From contig NZ_JAGIYQ010000006.1 of NCBI RefSeq assembly GCF_017814275.1, positions 62,001 to 126,000 on the forward strand: a stretch of DNA of 64,000 bases. The letters run 5' to 3'. Within the stretch, counting starts at the first letter, position 1. Each line of letters starts with the position of its first letter. Positions 1 to 7,892 of the stretch are shown piece after piece. The notes below the pieces were generated by a model. That model saw only the letters and a list, made by a program, of their open reading frames with translations. It did no database searches and was not told the DNA's origin. The DNA comes from Gottfriedia endophytica (GTDB lineage Bacteria > Bacillota > Bacilli > Bacillales > Bacillaceae_G). Both the position numbers and the translations under genes were made by a program.

Positions 1-857
1 ACTTCCGGAGCAACACCTGCTACTGCAAATGAACGGAATTTTAATAATGGACTTAGCCCTTCAGCTACTGCTTTTTCACGATCCATCACAAGAACTGCAG
101 CTGCTCCATCACTTGTTTGTGAAGAATTACCAGCTGTAACAGAACCTTGTACGTTAAATGCTGGACGTAGCTTTGCTAACACTTCAGATGTTGTGCCTTC
201 ACGAACACCTTCATCTTGTGAAAATACAAATGATTTTTCTACCAGTTTATGATTAGAATTAACTGTACGAAGTGTTACATCAACAGGTACAATCTCATCT
301 ACAAACCGCCCTTCGCGAATTGCTGCTGCTGCACGCATATGACTACGTACTGCAAAAGCATCTTGGTCTTCACGAGAAATTCCATAACGTGTTGCAACTT
401 CTTCAGCAGTATGCCCCATGCCCATGTAGTATTCAGGAGCAGTTTCAACTAGTCGGCTGTTTGGACGAATCACATGTCCTGACATTGGTACTAAACTCAT
501 TGATTCAGCACCGCCGGCGATTGCTGCTTCAGCATGCCCTAACATGATTTTTTCTGCTGCATAAGCAATACTTTGTAAACCAGAAGAACAGTAACGATTA
601 ATTGTGATTGCCGGAACAGTATTTGGTAAACCAGCAAGTGCACCAATATTTCTTGCCATATTTAAGCCTTGCTCTGCTTCTGGCATTGCACATCCAAAAA
701 TTAAGTCATCAATTGGTCCATCATAATTTCCCGCACGTTTTAATGTTTCTTTTACAACTAACGCACCTAAATCATCCGGACGTACTGTTGCAAGTGAACC
801 TTTTTTTGCTTTACCAACAGGTGTTCTTGCACCCGCTACAATGACAGCTTCTCTCAT
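1..857 (-). CDS. fadA: acetyl-CoA C-acyltransferase (3-ketoacyl-CoA thiolase), partial at window edge
   Basis: Thiolase of fatty acid beta-oxidation: it cleaves 3-ketoacyl-CoA with CoA to acetyl-CoA and a shortened acyl-CoA. The visible N-terminal 285 codons begin MREAVIVAGARTPVGKAKKG. They contain the acyl-accepting cysteine context NRYCSSGLQSIA near residue 90, as in thiolases. The start is the ATG at 857, preceded by GGAGGTAAG. It lies 21 bp behind fadN on the same strand, so it is the second gene of the fadN-fadA operon; fadE would be expected beyond the window edge by analogy with B. subtilis. The C-terminal part with the second catalytic cysteine is not in the window. Family call is firm. 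Confidence 0.95.
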   Translation of the reverse strand, partial: MREAVIVAGARTPVGKAKKGSLATVRPDDLGALVVKETLKRAGNYDGPIDDLIFGCAMPEAEQGLNMARNIGALAGLPNTVPAITINRYCSSGLQSIAYAAEKIMLGHAEAAIAGGAESMSLVPMSGHVIRPNSRLVETAPEYYMGMGHTAEEVATRYGISREDQDAFAVRSHMRAAAAIREGRFVDEIVPVDVTLRTVNSNHKLVEKSFVFSQDEGVREGTTSEVLAKLRPAFNVQGSVTAGNSSQTSDGAAAVLVMDREKAVAEGLSPLLKFRSFAVAGVAPE

Positions 858-878
858 GAACTTACCTCCATCTCTTGA

Positions 879-3263
879 TTAGTTACGTAATGGTTTTCCT
901 TTTACTAACATGTGCTGCATACGTGCCTGTGATTTCATATCACTCACTAAGCTTAAAAATGCTTCACGTTCTATATCTAATAAGTATTGTTCATCTACTT
1001 TTGTACCGAATGGAACTTTACCACCAGAGATGACATACGCTAATTTTTTCGCAATTTTTAAGTCATACTCACTGATATAACCTGATTTATACATCGCATG
1101 AGCACCTAAAACTAATGTTGCATAACCTGTTTCTCCAACTACAGGAACTTTTTCACGAATCGGTGCTTTATAGCCTGCTTCGTAAAGTTCAAGAACACGT
1201 TGTTTCGCTTCATAAATTAAATGATCTGCATTAAATACTTTGCGATCATCATGATTTAAGAAACCATTTTCAAATGCCTCTTGTGCTGATGTTGATACTT
1301 TTGCCATCGCAACTGTTTCAAACACACGATTTGCAAGGGCTTGAAGGTCAAATTCAACGCCTTCAGGAAATTGCTTTAATTGTTTAATATAAAGCTCTTT
1401 ATTTCCCCCGCCACCAGGAATTAAACCAACACCTACTTCAACTAGGCCTAAATAAGTTTCAGAAGAAGCTACAATGCTAGCCGCTGGTAAACAAACTTCA
1501 GCACCGCCACCAAGTGTCATACCATATGGTGCTACAACAACCGGTTTGTCAGAGTACTTGATTTTCATCATTGCATCTTGGAAGCCTTTAACAACCATTT
1601 CAATTTCAAAATAGTTATCATCCTGTGCTTCCATTAAAATCATTGCAAGGTTCGCACCTACACAGAAGTTTTTCGCTTGGTTTCCTATTACTAAACCTTT
1701 ATAGTTTTTAGCAACTTCATCAACTGCGAAATTAATCATTTGTGTAATATCCATTCCAATTGCATTACTCTTAGTATGGAATTCTAAACAGGCTACGCCA
1801 TCTCCAAGGTCGATTAAACTTGCACCTGAATTTTGTTTAATAATGTGTCCTTTCTCTTTTAAGACGCTAAGTCGTACAGCCTTTTCGTTTTCAATTAATG
1901 GTTTGTATTCACCATTATGATAGAAGCTTGTTAAACCATTGTCCTTTTTATAGAACGTTTCATTTCCAGCAGCAAGGAAGTCTTTTACCCACTCAGGAAT
2001 AGAAACTCCTTCTTTTTCCATAAGTTCAACTGATTTTGAAACGCCAATCGCATCCCAAATTTCAAATGGACCAAAATCCCATCCAAATCCCCATTTCATT
2101 GCTTGATCAATGCCAATAATGTCATCAGAGATTTCCCCAGTTAATTGTGCTGAATAAACTAATACTGGGCTAATAATGTTCCATAATAACGAGCCTGCAC
2201 GATCATCAGCATATACAAGCGCTTTCAACTTATTTGAAAGACCTTTTACTTGCTTCACTTGTTCAGTTGATGCAGTACGTAAATTCTTTCTTTCTACATA
2301 CTCGAAAGTAGATGGATCAAGCTCAAGGATTTCCTTACCTTGTTTTAAGAAAAAGCCTTGTCCTGACTTGCTACCTAACCATTTGCGGTCAGCCATTTCC
2401 TTCATGAAATCTGGTACTTCGAATACTTCTTTTTCAGCACCTTCTACTTTTTCATATACGTTATTTGCTACATGAATGAACGTATCAAGACCAACAACAT
2501 CTAGTGTACGGAATGTAGCACTCTTTGGACGTCCAATAAGTGGACCTGTAACCGAGTCAACTTCACCAACACTGTAGCCACCTTTGATCATTTCTTGTAC
2601 TGTGACTAATAAACCGTATGTTCCAATGCGATTTCCGATAAAGTTTGGCGTATCTTTTGCTAATACGACACCTTTACCTAATACATCTTCACCAAATTGC
2701 TTCATAAATGTTACTACATCTTCGCTTGTATGTTGTGTAGGAATAACTTCTAAAAGTTTTAAGTAACGTGGTGGGTTAAAGAAGTGTGTTCCTAGGAAAT
2801 GCTTTTTAAAATCTTCTGAGCAATCTTCTGACATTGCTTCAATTGAAATTCCAGAAGTATTTGAACTAACAATTGATCCTGGCTTACGGACTGCATCAAC
2901 TTTTGCTAAAACTTGCTTTTTAATTGCTAGGTTTTCAACAACTACTTCAATGACCCAGTTAACTTCACTTAAACGTACCATGTCATCATCAAAGTTACCT
3001 ACTTCAATTAAAGATAGATTCTTTTTTGATGCAAGAGGAGCTGGTTTTTGCTTCAAAAGTTTTTGAACTGCAGTCGCACTAAAGCGGTTACGAAATTCTT
3101 TGCTTTCTTCAGTTAAACCTTTTGCTTTATCTTCCTCTGTTAACTCCCTTGGTACAATATCAAGAAGTAAAGTCGGAATACCGATATTTGCTAAATGCGC
3201 AGCAATACCAGAACCCATTACACCCGAGCCCAATACAGCAGCTTTTTTGATTCTTTGGATCAT
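879..3263 (-). CDS. fadN: 3-hydroxyacyl-CoA dehydrogenase / enoyl-CoA hydratase
   Basis: Bifunctional beta-oxidation enzyme of 794 residues. The N-terminus carries the NAD-binding Rossmann motif GSGVMGSGIAAHLANIG (about residues 12-28), followed by the 3-hydroxyacyl-CoA dehydrogenase C-terminal domains with THFFNPPRYLKLLE near 160. An enoyl-CoA hydratase/isomerase domain lies in the last 300 residues (GMTLGGGAEVCLPA, VEVGVGLIPGGGG). This order, dehydrogenase first, is the FadN arrangement and the reverse of E. coli FadB. It hydrates enoyl-CoA and oxidises 3-hydroxyacyl-CoA to 3-ketoacyl-CoA for FadA just downstream. The ATG at 3263 has a GGGGGAGAA ribosome site. A FadR-type palindrome lies 23 bp upstream of the start. 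Confidence 0.96.
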   Translation of the reverse strand: MIQRIKKAAVLGSGVMGSGIAAHLANIGIPTLLLDIVPRELTEEDKAKGLTEESKEFRNRFSATAVQKLLKQKPAPLASKKNLSLIEVGNFDDDMVRLSEVNWVIEVVVENLAIKKQVLAKVDAVRKPGSIVSSNTSGISIEAMSEDCSEDFKKHFLGTHFFNPPRYLKLLEVIPTQHTSEDVVTFMKQFGEDVLGKGVVLAKDTPNFIGNRIGTYGLLVTVQEMIKGGYSVGEVDSVTGPLIGRPKSATFRTLDVVGLDTFIHVANNVYEKVEGAEKEVFEVPDFMKEMADRKWLGSKSGQGFFLKQGKEILELDPSTFEYVERKNLRTASTEQVKQVKGLSNKLKALVYADDRAGSLLWNIISPVLVYSAQLTGEISDDIIGIDQAMKWGFGWDFGPFEIWDAIGVSKSVELMEKEGVSIPEWVKDFLAAGNETFYKKDNGLTSFYHNGEYKPLIENEKAVRLSVLKEKGHIIKQNSGASLIDLGDGVACLEFHTKSNAIGMDITQMINFAVDEVAKNYKGLVIGNQAKNFCVGANLAMILMEAQDDNYFEIEMVVKGFQDAMMKIKYSDKPVVVAPYGMTLGGGAEVCLPAASIVASSETYLGLVEVGVGLIPGGGGNKELYIKQLKQFPEGVEFDLQALANRVFETVAMAKVSTSAQEAFENGFLNHDDRKVFNADHLIYEAKQRVLELYEAGYKAPIREKVPVVGETGYATLVLGAHAMYKSGYISEYDLKIAKKLAYVISGGKVPFGTKVDEQYLLDIEREAFLSLVSDMKSQARMQHMLVKGKPLRN

Positions 3264-3285
3264 GCATTTCTCCCCCTTGTTCCTT

Positions 3286-3303
3286 TGAATGAATACTCAT
3301 TCA
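3286..3303 (-). promoter_or_regulatory. FadR-type operator before fadN
   Basis: TGAATGAATACTCATTCA is a near-perfect palindrome (TGAATGA-N4-TCATTCA) directly upstream of fadN. It fits the known Bacillus FadR consensus TGAATGANTANTCATTCA at every defined position. FadR represses beta-oxidation genes and is released by long-chain acyl-CoA, so the fadN-fadA operon is probably induced by fatty acids. Confidence 0.88.
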
Positions 3304-3548
3304 CTTTCAAAGCACAGACTAGCCTAGCAAATGAGCCTCTACACTCACTATATGCTAAATTCTAATTTTTCGCAATAAACAAAAAGTTAAAAATATTAAT
3401 TTTCTGTAGAAAAAATAATGACACTTTTCTTATCTTTTAGACACACCGATAGAATTTAGGAAATTAGGGGTAAGGAAAAAAAATTGAAAGCCTCTTTCTC
3501 TCATAGTTCCACTTTTTATGGAAAACCTATTTACTGTGGAGGTGATTA

Positions 3549-3695
3549 ATGTTGAAACGAGAAAAAAATCCATCAAGTGCTGCTGTTAGTGCGGCAAGTA
3601 TGCAAGGAAATGCAGATCCTGGTGCAGCAAATAGACAAAAAAAAGGTAGACACGGTAGCAATGAACAATATGGTAAAGAAAATATGGGAAAATAG
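3549..3695 (+). CDS. small basic hydrophilic protein, 48 aa, function unknown
   Basis: Short open frame with a strong GGAGGTGAT ribosome site 3 bp upstream of the ATG and a perfect intrinsic terminator 4 bp after the stop, so it is a complete single-gene transcription unit. The 48-residue product starts MLKREKNPSSAAVSAASMQG and ends in a Lys/Gly/Asn-rich tail (QKKGRHGSNEQYGKENMGK). It has no membrane segment. Composition (Ala, Asn, Gln, Gly, Lys) resembles minor small acid-soluble spore proteins of Bacillus, but I do not recognise a specific Ssp family, so a spore role is only an inference. Confidence 0.75.
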   Translation: MLKREKNPSSAAVSAASMQGNADPGAANRQKKGRHGSNEQYGKENMGK

Positions 3696-3698
3696 ATA

Positions 3699-3725
3699 AG
3701 TGCCTCATTTTTGAGGCACTTTTTT
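3699..3725 (+). terminator. intrinsic terminator of the 48-aa gene
   Basis: Stem AGTGCCTCA / TGAGGCACT with a 4-nt T loop followed by seven T residues, directly behind the stop codon at 3695. Confidence 0.92.
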
Positions 3726-3757
3726 GTATTGATAGGAGTGTTGTGAGGGAGTTTTGA

Positions 3758-4137
3758 TTGTTTATGGGTGGGGTTGTTCTGGATATGGTCCGTTTTCCTT
3801 GTTATATGGGCCATTTCATCTTTTATCAGTCAAAATTGTAATTATATCAGTCAGTTTTATTTTTTATCGATCAAAATTCGATTTATATCGGTCTCTTTTC
3901 TGATTTTATCAGTCTGTTTAGTAATTTTATCAGTCAGTTCCACTTTATTCGGCCGTTTCATTGTTTTTTCAATCGTTTTGACTATTAATTCAGCCGTTTT
4001 TGCAATTAATTCAACCGTTTTTTACTTTATTCAACCATTTTTCCAATTAATTCAACCATTTCATCAATTATTTAGCAAATACACCTGTTAATTCGACCAA
4101 CCCTCCTATTCCTGGCCAGAACACCTATTAATCCAAA
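3758..4137. repeat. repeat array A: about 17 degenerate 20-21 bp units
   Basis: Intergenic array between two convergent genes. Each unit has a core flanked by T-rich tracts, and cores recur every 20-21 bp in one orientation: ATGGTCC/ATGGGCC units first, then ATCAGTC/ATCGGTC units, one TCGGCC, then TCAGCC/TCAACC units. Cores are followed by R-TTTT. The period is exactly 21 for most units, so one frame reads as a heptad-patterned hydrophobic peptide (ISQ.., LSV.., ISV..). That peptide has no ribosome site and is most likely a by-product. Arrays B and C are of the same kind. Function unknown. Confidence 0.85.
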
Positions 4138-4171
4138 TTTTTTTCAACCTGGCCATCAGTTCCCACCCAAT

Positions 4172-4218
4172 CAAAAAAAAAACGCCTGGATCACATCAAC
4201 TGCATCCAAGCGTTTTTC
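4172..4218 (-). terminator. intrinsic terminator of proline dehydrogenase gene
   Basis: Inverted repeat AAACGCCTGGAT / ATCCAAGCGTTT. On the minus strand the stem is followed by a run of T, 8 bp downstream of the stop at 4226. Confidence 0.85.
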
Positions 4219-4225
4219 TACATTA

Positions 4226-5143
4226 TTATTTACTAAACATTCCTTTTAATACGAAAGCAACGTTTGCAGGGCGTTCTGCTAGACGGCGCATGAAGTATCC
4301 ATACCAGTCTGTTCCGTATGGTACATAAACACGCATTTTGTAGCCTTCTTTAACAAGTTCTTGTTGACGCTCTGTACGAATACCGTATAGCATTTGGAAT
4401 TCAAATTGGCTATTTGGAATGTTATGTTCTTTTACTAATTGTTTTGTATATTCAATCATTGCTTCATCATGTGATGCAATTGCTGTATAGTTTCCATTTA
4501 ATAAATGCATTTTAATAATTTTTTTGTAATTATCATCTACATCTTTTTTCTCTGGGAAAGCAACCTCAGCAGGTTCTTTATATGCTCCTTTAACTAGACG
4601 AAGATTTGGACTTAATGAATTTAAGTCAGTAATATCATCTACTGTACGGTAAAGGTATGCTTGAATTACTGTTCCAATGTTATCGAATTCTTTACGTAAT
4701 TCTTTGAAAATCTCGATCGTTTTTTGACAACGAGTATAATCTTCCATATCAATTGTTACGAACACACCATGCTTTTTAGCAGCTTCTAAAATGCGGCGCA
4801 TATTGTTCAATACGATTTCATCAGAAATATCTAAACCCATTGAAGTCATTTTTAAAGAAAGTTGAGAATCTAAATTTTCTTTACCAATTGCTTCAATTGC
4901 AATGATACAGTTATCTGCCATTTCATTTGCTTCTTCAATCGTATCAACAAATTCCCCAAGATAATCAATTGTTACGCATAGATCTTTTTTGTTCAATTCT
5001 TTTATTACATTTGTAGCTAATTCAATTGTTTCCCCTGCAACAAAACGTGATGCTCCAAAACGAAGGCCGTATTTTTTAGCCATCTTTGTTAACGCTTTAT
5101 TTTTAGATAAAAATAAAAATGAGTTACGCATTAATTGTTCCAT
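4226..5143 (-). CDS. fadM: proline dehydrogenase
   Basis: FAD-dependent proline dehydrogenase, 305 residues, oxidising proline to pyrroline-5-carboxylate and passing electrons to the membrane quinone pool. It shows the monofunctional PutB/FadM barrel pattern: TIDYLGEFVDT, FVTIDMEDYTR, LRLVKGAYKEP, and the C-terminal RVYVPYGTDWYGYFMRRLAERP substrate and FAD helix in two overlapping pieces. The start ATG at 5143 has GGGGGAGAA upstream. In B. subtilis the paralogue next to fadN is FadM (YusM), which is why I use that symbol; PutB is the alternative. No pyrroline-5-carboxylate dehydrogenase is adjacent. A cre-like palindrome lies 276 bp upstream of the start. Confidence 0.9.
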   Translation of the reverse strand: MEQLMRNSFLFLSKNKALTKMAKKYGLRFGASRFVAGETIELATNVIKELNKKDLCVTIDYLGEFVDTIEEANEMADNCIIAIEAIGKENLDSQLSLKMTSMGLDISDEIVLNNMRRILEAAKKHGVFVTIDMEDYTRCQKTIEIFKELRKEFDNIGTVIQAYLYRTVDDITDLNSLSPNLRLVKGAYKEPAEVAFPEKKDVDDNYKKIIKMHLLNGNYTAIASHDEAMIEYTKQLVKEHNIPNSQFEFQMLYGIRTERQQELVKEGYKMRVYVPYGTDWYGYFMRRLAERPANVAFVLKGMFSK

Positions 5144-5418
5144 TATTTCTCCCCCAATAAAAACAATTCTTTTTCTCTTTTTTAAAGAAGCTAGTAACTT
5201 TCTTTACACCCCTATAAAGAAAAACTTCTTTAACTAATCCTATTTTTTTAACCATTTTCAATTTAACCTACCGTGCTAAATTAAGAATCGTTCTCTAATC
5301 TTAATGTACCATTTTTAGACAAACTTTAAAATTAAAACTTTTAAAAAAATGTCGAAAATTGGTTTAATAATAAATATAAATACCTATTTTATTAGTTCTT
5401 GCTACTATTTTACCAGAA

Positions 5419-5430
5419 GAAAGCGCTTTC
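5419..5430. promoter_or_regulatory. candidate cre site (CcpA)
   Basis: GAAAGCGCTTTC is a perfect 12-bp palindrome with the central CG of cre elements (consensus TGWAANCGNTNWCA; the outer T and A are not matched here). It lies between the DUF2573 gene and fadM, both transcribed leftward, so carbon catabolite control of proline oxidation is a reasonable inference. The rest of 5144-5468 is AT-rich promoter-type sequence without another signal. Confidence 0.6.
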
Positions 5431-5468
5431 GTCTTTAAAAATAATTAACCAATTATTTACTAACTTTA

Positions 5469-5717
5469 TTATTTTTGATTCTGTCGGTTTTTGTCGTTTA
5501 ATTCTTTAATTTCTTTTATTAATTCAACCATTCCGTTTTTCGCATCTGGATATAATTCATTCCAATGTTTAACTAGAGCTGGCATTGATTTTGACATATA
5601 TGTGTATAACACCCATTTTTTCACTTGTTCGATTCGTTCATCAGAGGCATCTCCTAATAATAGCTCTGTATATTTTGTTACCAATGAATCAAATTGTTGA
5701 TCAAACTGAGATTGCAT
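5469..5717 (-). CDS. DUF2573 family protein (YusU-like)
   Basis: 82-residue soluble protein with features I associate with the Bacillus DUF2573/YusU family: QFDSLVTKYTELLLGD, then KKWVLYTYMSKSMPALVKHWNELYPDAK split over the middle. It is helical and charged with no signal peptide or membrane segment. GAGGTGTAA supports the ATG at 5717 over the GTG three bases earlier. No function is known for the family. It lies upstream of fadM on the same strand. Confidence 0.7.
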   Translation of the reverse strand: MQSQFDQQFDSLVTKYTELLLGDASDERIEQVKKWVLYTYMSKSMPALVKHWNELYPDAKNGMVELIKEIKELNDKNRQNQK

Positions 5718-5995
5718 CACTTACACCTCGCATTTTTATTCCTAGTTTTACTATCTTTATACAATATCATATTCAAAGTAAAACGTCCTATTAAATAAAA
5801 ATCGTATTTTATTTAAATATATTATTTATTGAATAGTAATTTAAATAGTATAGCCTTTCATGACTACTAAATTTTTTCCACATTTAATCACATCGAAGGA
5901 TTCTACTTACCGAAATTTTCCTTTATTATTTTTATTATTCAATAACATATTAAATGCAATTATTGTGGTGATATGGTAATAATACCTTAATATAA

Positions 5996-6140
5996 AGTGA
6001 AACTTCCATCAGTGTCATTCTCTAAGGCTGATGGTTTGCCCGCTCAATCGGGCTTTTACAGGCAGTTATTTCCAAGCTATCTTCTTCACCTCTCACAATC
6101 TTGAGGTGAGGGTCTTACTTCCCATTGATGCGGGATACAA
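5996..6140 (+). other. hairpin-rich non-coding element, possible structured RNA or IS200/IS605-type end
   Basis: Between 5718 and the SGNH hydrolase start there is no gene. Four short stem-loops follow one another: CATCAG/CTGATG (about 6008-6036), GCCCG-CTCAAT-CGGGC (6039-6054), CACCTC/GAGGTG (about 6089-6117) and TCCC-ATTGATG-CGGGA (about 6120-6135), ending GATACAAAAG. The local GC content exceeds that of the surrounding intergenic DNA. I do not recognise a riboswitch class. A chain of hairpins ending in a small GC stem is also seen at right ends (and overlapping guide-RNA scaffolds) of IS200/IS605 elements; no tnpA or tnpB is present here. Both ideas are inference. Confidence 0.4.
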
Positions 6141-6172
6141 AAGAAAATTCTTCATAATTTGGTGGTGTTTCA

Positions 6173-6973
6173 ATGAAACTCAATAAATTTGTCTTAGTCA
6201 TCTTGTTCTTTTCGACCTTTTGTTTTCTCCTTCTATTAACTGGTTTTGCAAAAGGAACCTTAACGGTATTAAATCCTAAGAAACATACTAGTCAAATACA
6301 AGGAGCTCCTCAAGTACCTATACAACATCTATCAAGTATCCGAATTCTTGCATTTGGAGATTCATTGACTCGTGGTGTTGGTGACGAAGATGGAGAAGGT
6401 TATGTTCGTAGAGTTCAAAAAGATTTAAAAACAAACTATAAACAAGCTTCATCCGTAACGAATTTAGCTGTAAGTGGAGCAAAGACTTCCGATCTGCTTC
6501 AAGTACTCCAAAAGAAAAGCGTTCAACAAGATATTCAAGAAGCGAATGTTATCTTTTTAACGATTGGTGGAAATGATTTGTTTCCAGGTGCAGATAACTT
6601 AAATCAACAATACTTAGAAAAATATCGACCTGATGCAAAAACATTTTCTGCAAATTTAAATGAAATATTTAAAACAATCCGTTTAAAAAATGAGGAGGCA
6701 CCAATCTACGTATTCGGATATTATAATCCTTTTCATAATGTAGAAGGATTAGATGCATCCTCTTCATTTGTTTCAAACTGGAATAACATACTTGAAAATG
6801 CGGCCTTGCAGGTTAACCAGGCATACGTCATTCCTACTTTTGACATTTTTTACAATGAAGAACAGTTGTATTTAAACACAGATCATTTTCATCCAAATAA
6901 AGATGGATATATCCAAATGGCAAACCGTCTTTCAACGAAACTTGGCACTCAGTTAGAGCTTGGAGGAGGGTAA
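6173..6973 (+). CDS. membrane-anchored SGNH/GDSL-type hydrolase
   Basis: 266-residue esterase/lipase-like protein with an N-terminal membrane anchor or signal peptide (residues 5-27, VLVILFFSTFCFLLLLTGFA). Blocks of the SGNH family are visible: FGDSLTRGVGD (Ser), the Gly block after NLAVSGAKTSD, GGNDLF (Asn), and DHFHPNKDGY with catalytic Asp and His. Substrate unknown; an extracytoplasmic ester is likely. It is the first gene of a three-gene unit with an ABC ATPase starting 1 bp after its stop, so it may act together with that transporter. The ribosome site GGTGGTG is weak. Confidence 0.85.
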   Translation: MKLNKFVLVILFFSTFCFLLLLTGFAKGTLTVLNPKKHTSQIQGAPQVPIQHLSSIRILAFGDSLTRGVGDEDGEGYVRRVQKDLKTNYKQASSVTNLAVSGAKTSDLLQVLQKKSVQQDIQEANVIFLTIGGNDLFPGADNLNQQYLEKYRPDAKTFSANLNEIFKTIRLKNEEAPIYVFGYYNPFHNVEGLDASSSFVSNWNNILENAALQVNQAYVIPTFDIFYNEEQLYLNTDHFHPNKDGYIQMANRLSTKLGTQLELGGG

Positions 6974-6974
6974 A

Positions 6975-7892
6975 ATGGAGACTGTATTACAAGTACAAAA
7001 TGTCTCTAAAGTTATTAAAGGAAAGACACTCGTTGACAACATTTCATTTAGTGTAAATCAAGGAGAAGTTTTTGGTTTTTTAGGTCCAAATGGTGCTGGA
7101 AAAACGACGACGATTCGTATGCTAGTTGGACTTATTTCTCCTTCCTCTGGAGAAATTAAAATTGGCGGTTATAATATAACGACTGAATTTAAAGATGCGA
7201 TGCGACAAGTTGGGTGCATTGTTGAAAATCCGGAGCTTTATAGCTATTTAACAGGCTATCAAAATCTCATTCAATTTGGCCGGATGCTCGGAACAGTGGA
7301 TGAAAGACGAATTGAAGAAGTAGTGAAAATGGTTCACCTTGACGAAAGAATAAACGAAAAAGTTAAAAATTACTCACTCGGAATGAAACAAAGACTTGGA
7401 ATTGCACAAGCTCTTCTTGGTGCACCAAAGTTGTTAATATTAGACGAGCCAACTAATGGATTAGATCCAGCTGGTATTCGTGAACTTAGAGAATTTATCC
7501 ATTCACTAGTAAAAGAGCAAAATATTAGTGTGTTTATCTCAAGTCATTTATTAAGTGAAATTCAAATGATTTGTGATCGGGTTGGTATTATACATAAAGG
7601 AAAGATTGTACGTGTCTCTTCTGTAGAAGAACTAGTAAATACTGCTGCTGAACAAGTAGAATGGAACGTCTCTCCAATTGAAAAAGCGAAAAGATTACTC
7701 AATACTTTTGATGAGTTGAAAGAACTTACTTTGATAGATGATAAAATTATTTGCCGTATGCCTTTAACTTTAATAAAATATGCCACTAAAAAGCTCGTTT
7801 CAGAAGGTGTTGATATTAATAGTGTTCGTCCGCTTACTGTTACATTGGAAGATTTATTTATGCAAATGACAGGCGGTGATCTACATGCTTGA
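6975..7892 (+). CDS. ABC transporter ATP-binding protein
   Basis: 305-residue ABC-2 type ATPase. Walker A GPNGAGKTTT, signature YSLGMKQRLG and Walker B LLILDEPTNGLD are intact, followed by the C-terminal extension typical of drug/lipid/bacteriocin-type exporters. The ATG at 6975 with GGAGGAGGG upstream is preferred to an in-frame TTG at 6960 that would overlap the preceding gene. It overlaps the permease gene by 8 bp, a sign of translational coupling. Substrate not deducible. Confidence 0.93.
   Translation: METVLQVQNVSKVIKGKTLVDNISFSVNQGEVFGFLGPNGAGKTTTIRMLVGLISPSSGEIKIGGYNITTEFKDAMRQVGCIVENPELYSYLTGYQNLIQFGRMLGTVDERRIEEVVKMVHLDERINEKVKNYSLGMKQRLGIAQALLGAPKLLILDEPTNGLDPAGIRELREFIHSLVKEQNISVFISSHLLSEIQMICDRVGIIHKGKIVRVSSVEELVNTAAEQVEWNVSPIEKAKRLLNTFDELKELTLIDDKIICRMPLTLIKYATKKLVSEGVDINSVRPLTVTLEDLFMQMTGGDLHA

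Noticed and set aside
2176-2475. 99-aa frame antisense to fadN and similar antisense frames over thiM, zwf and RraA-type genes
   Set aside because: They are shadows of well-supported coding regions on the other strand and lack ribosome sites.
3768-4091. 107-aa hydrophobic heptad frame in array A
   Set aside because: No ribosome site, starts inside the array, and follows directly from the 21-bp period.
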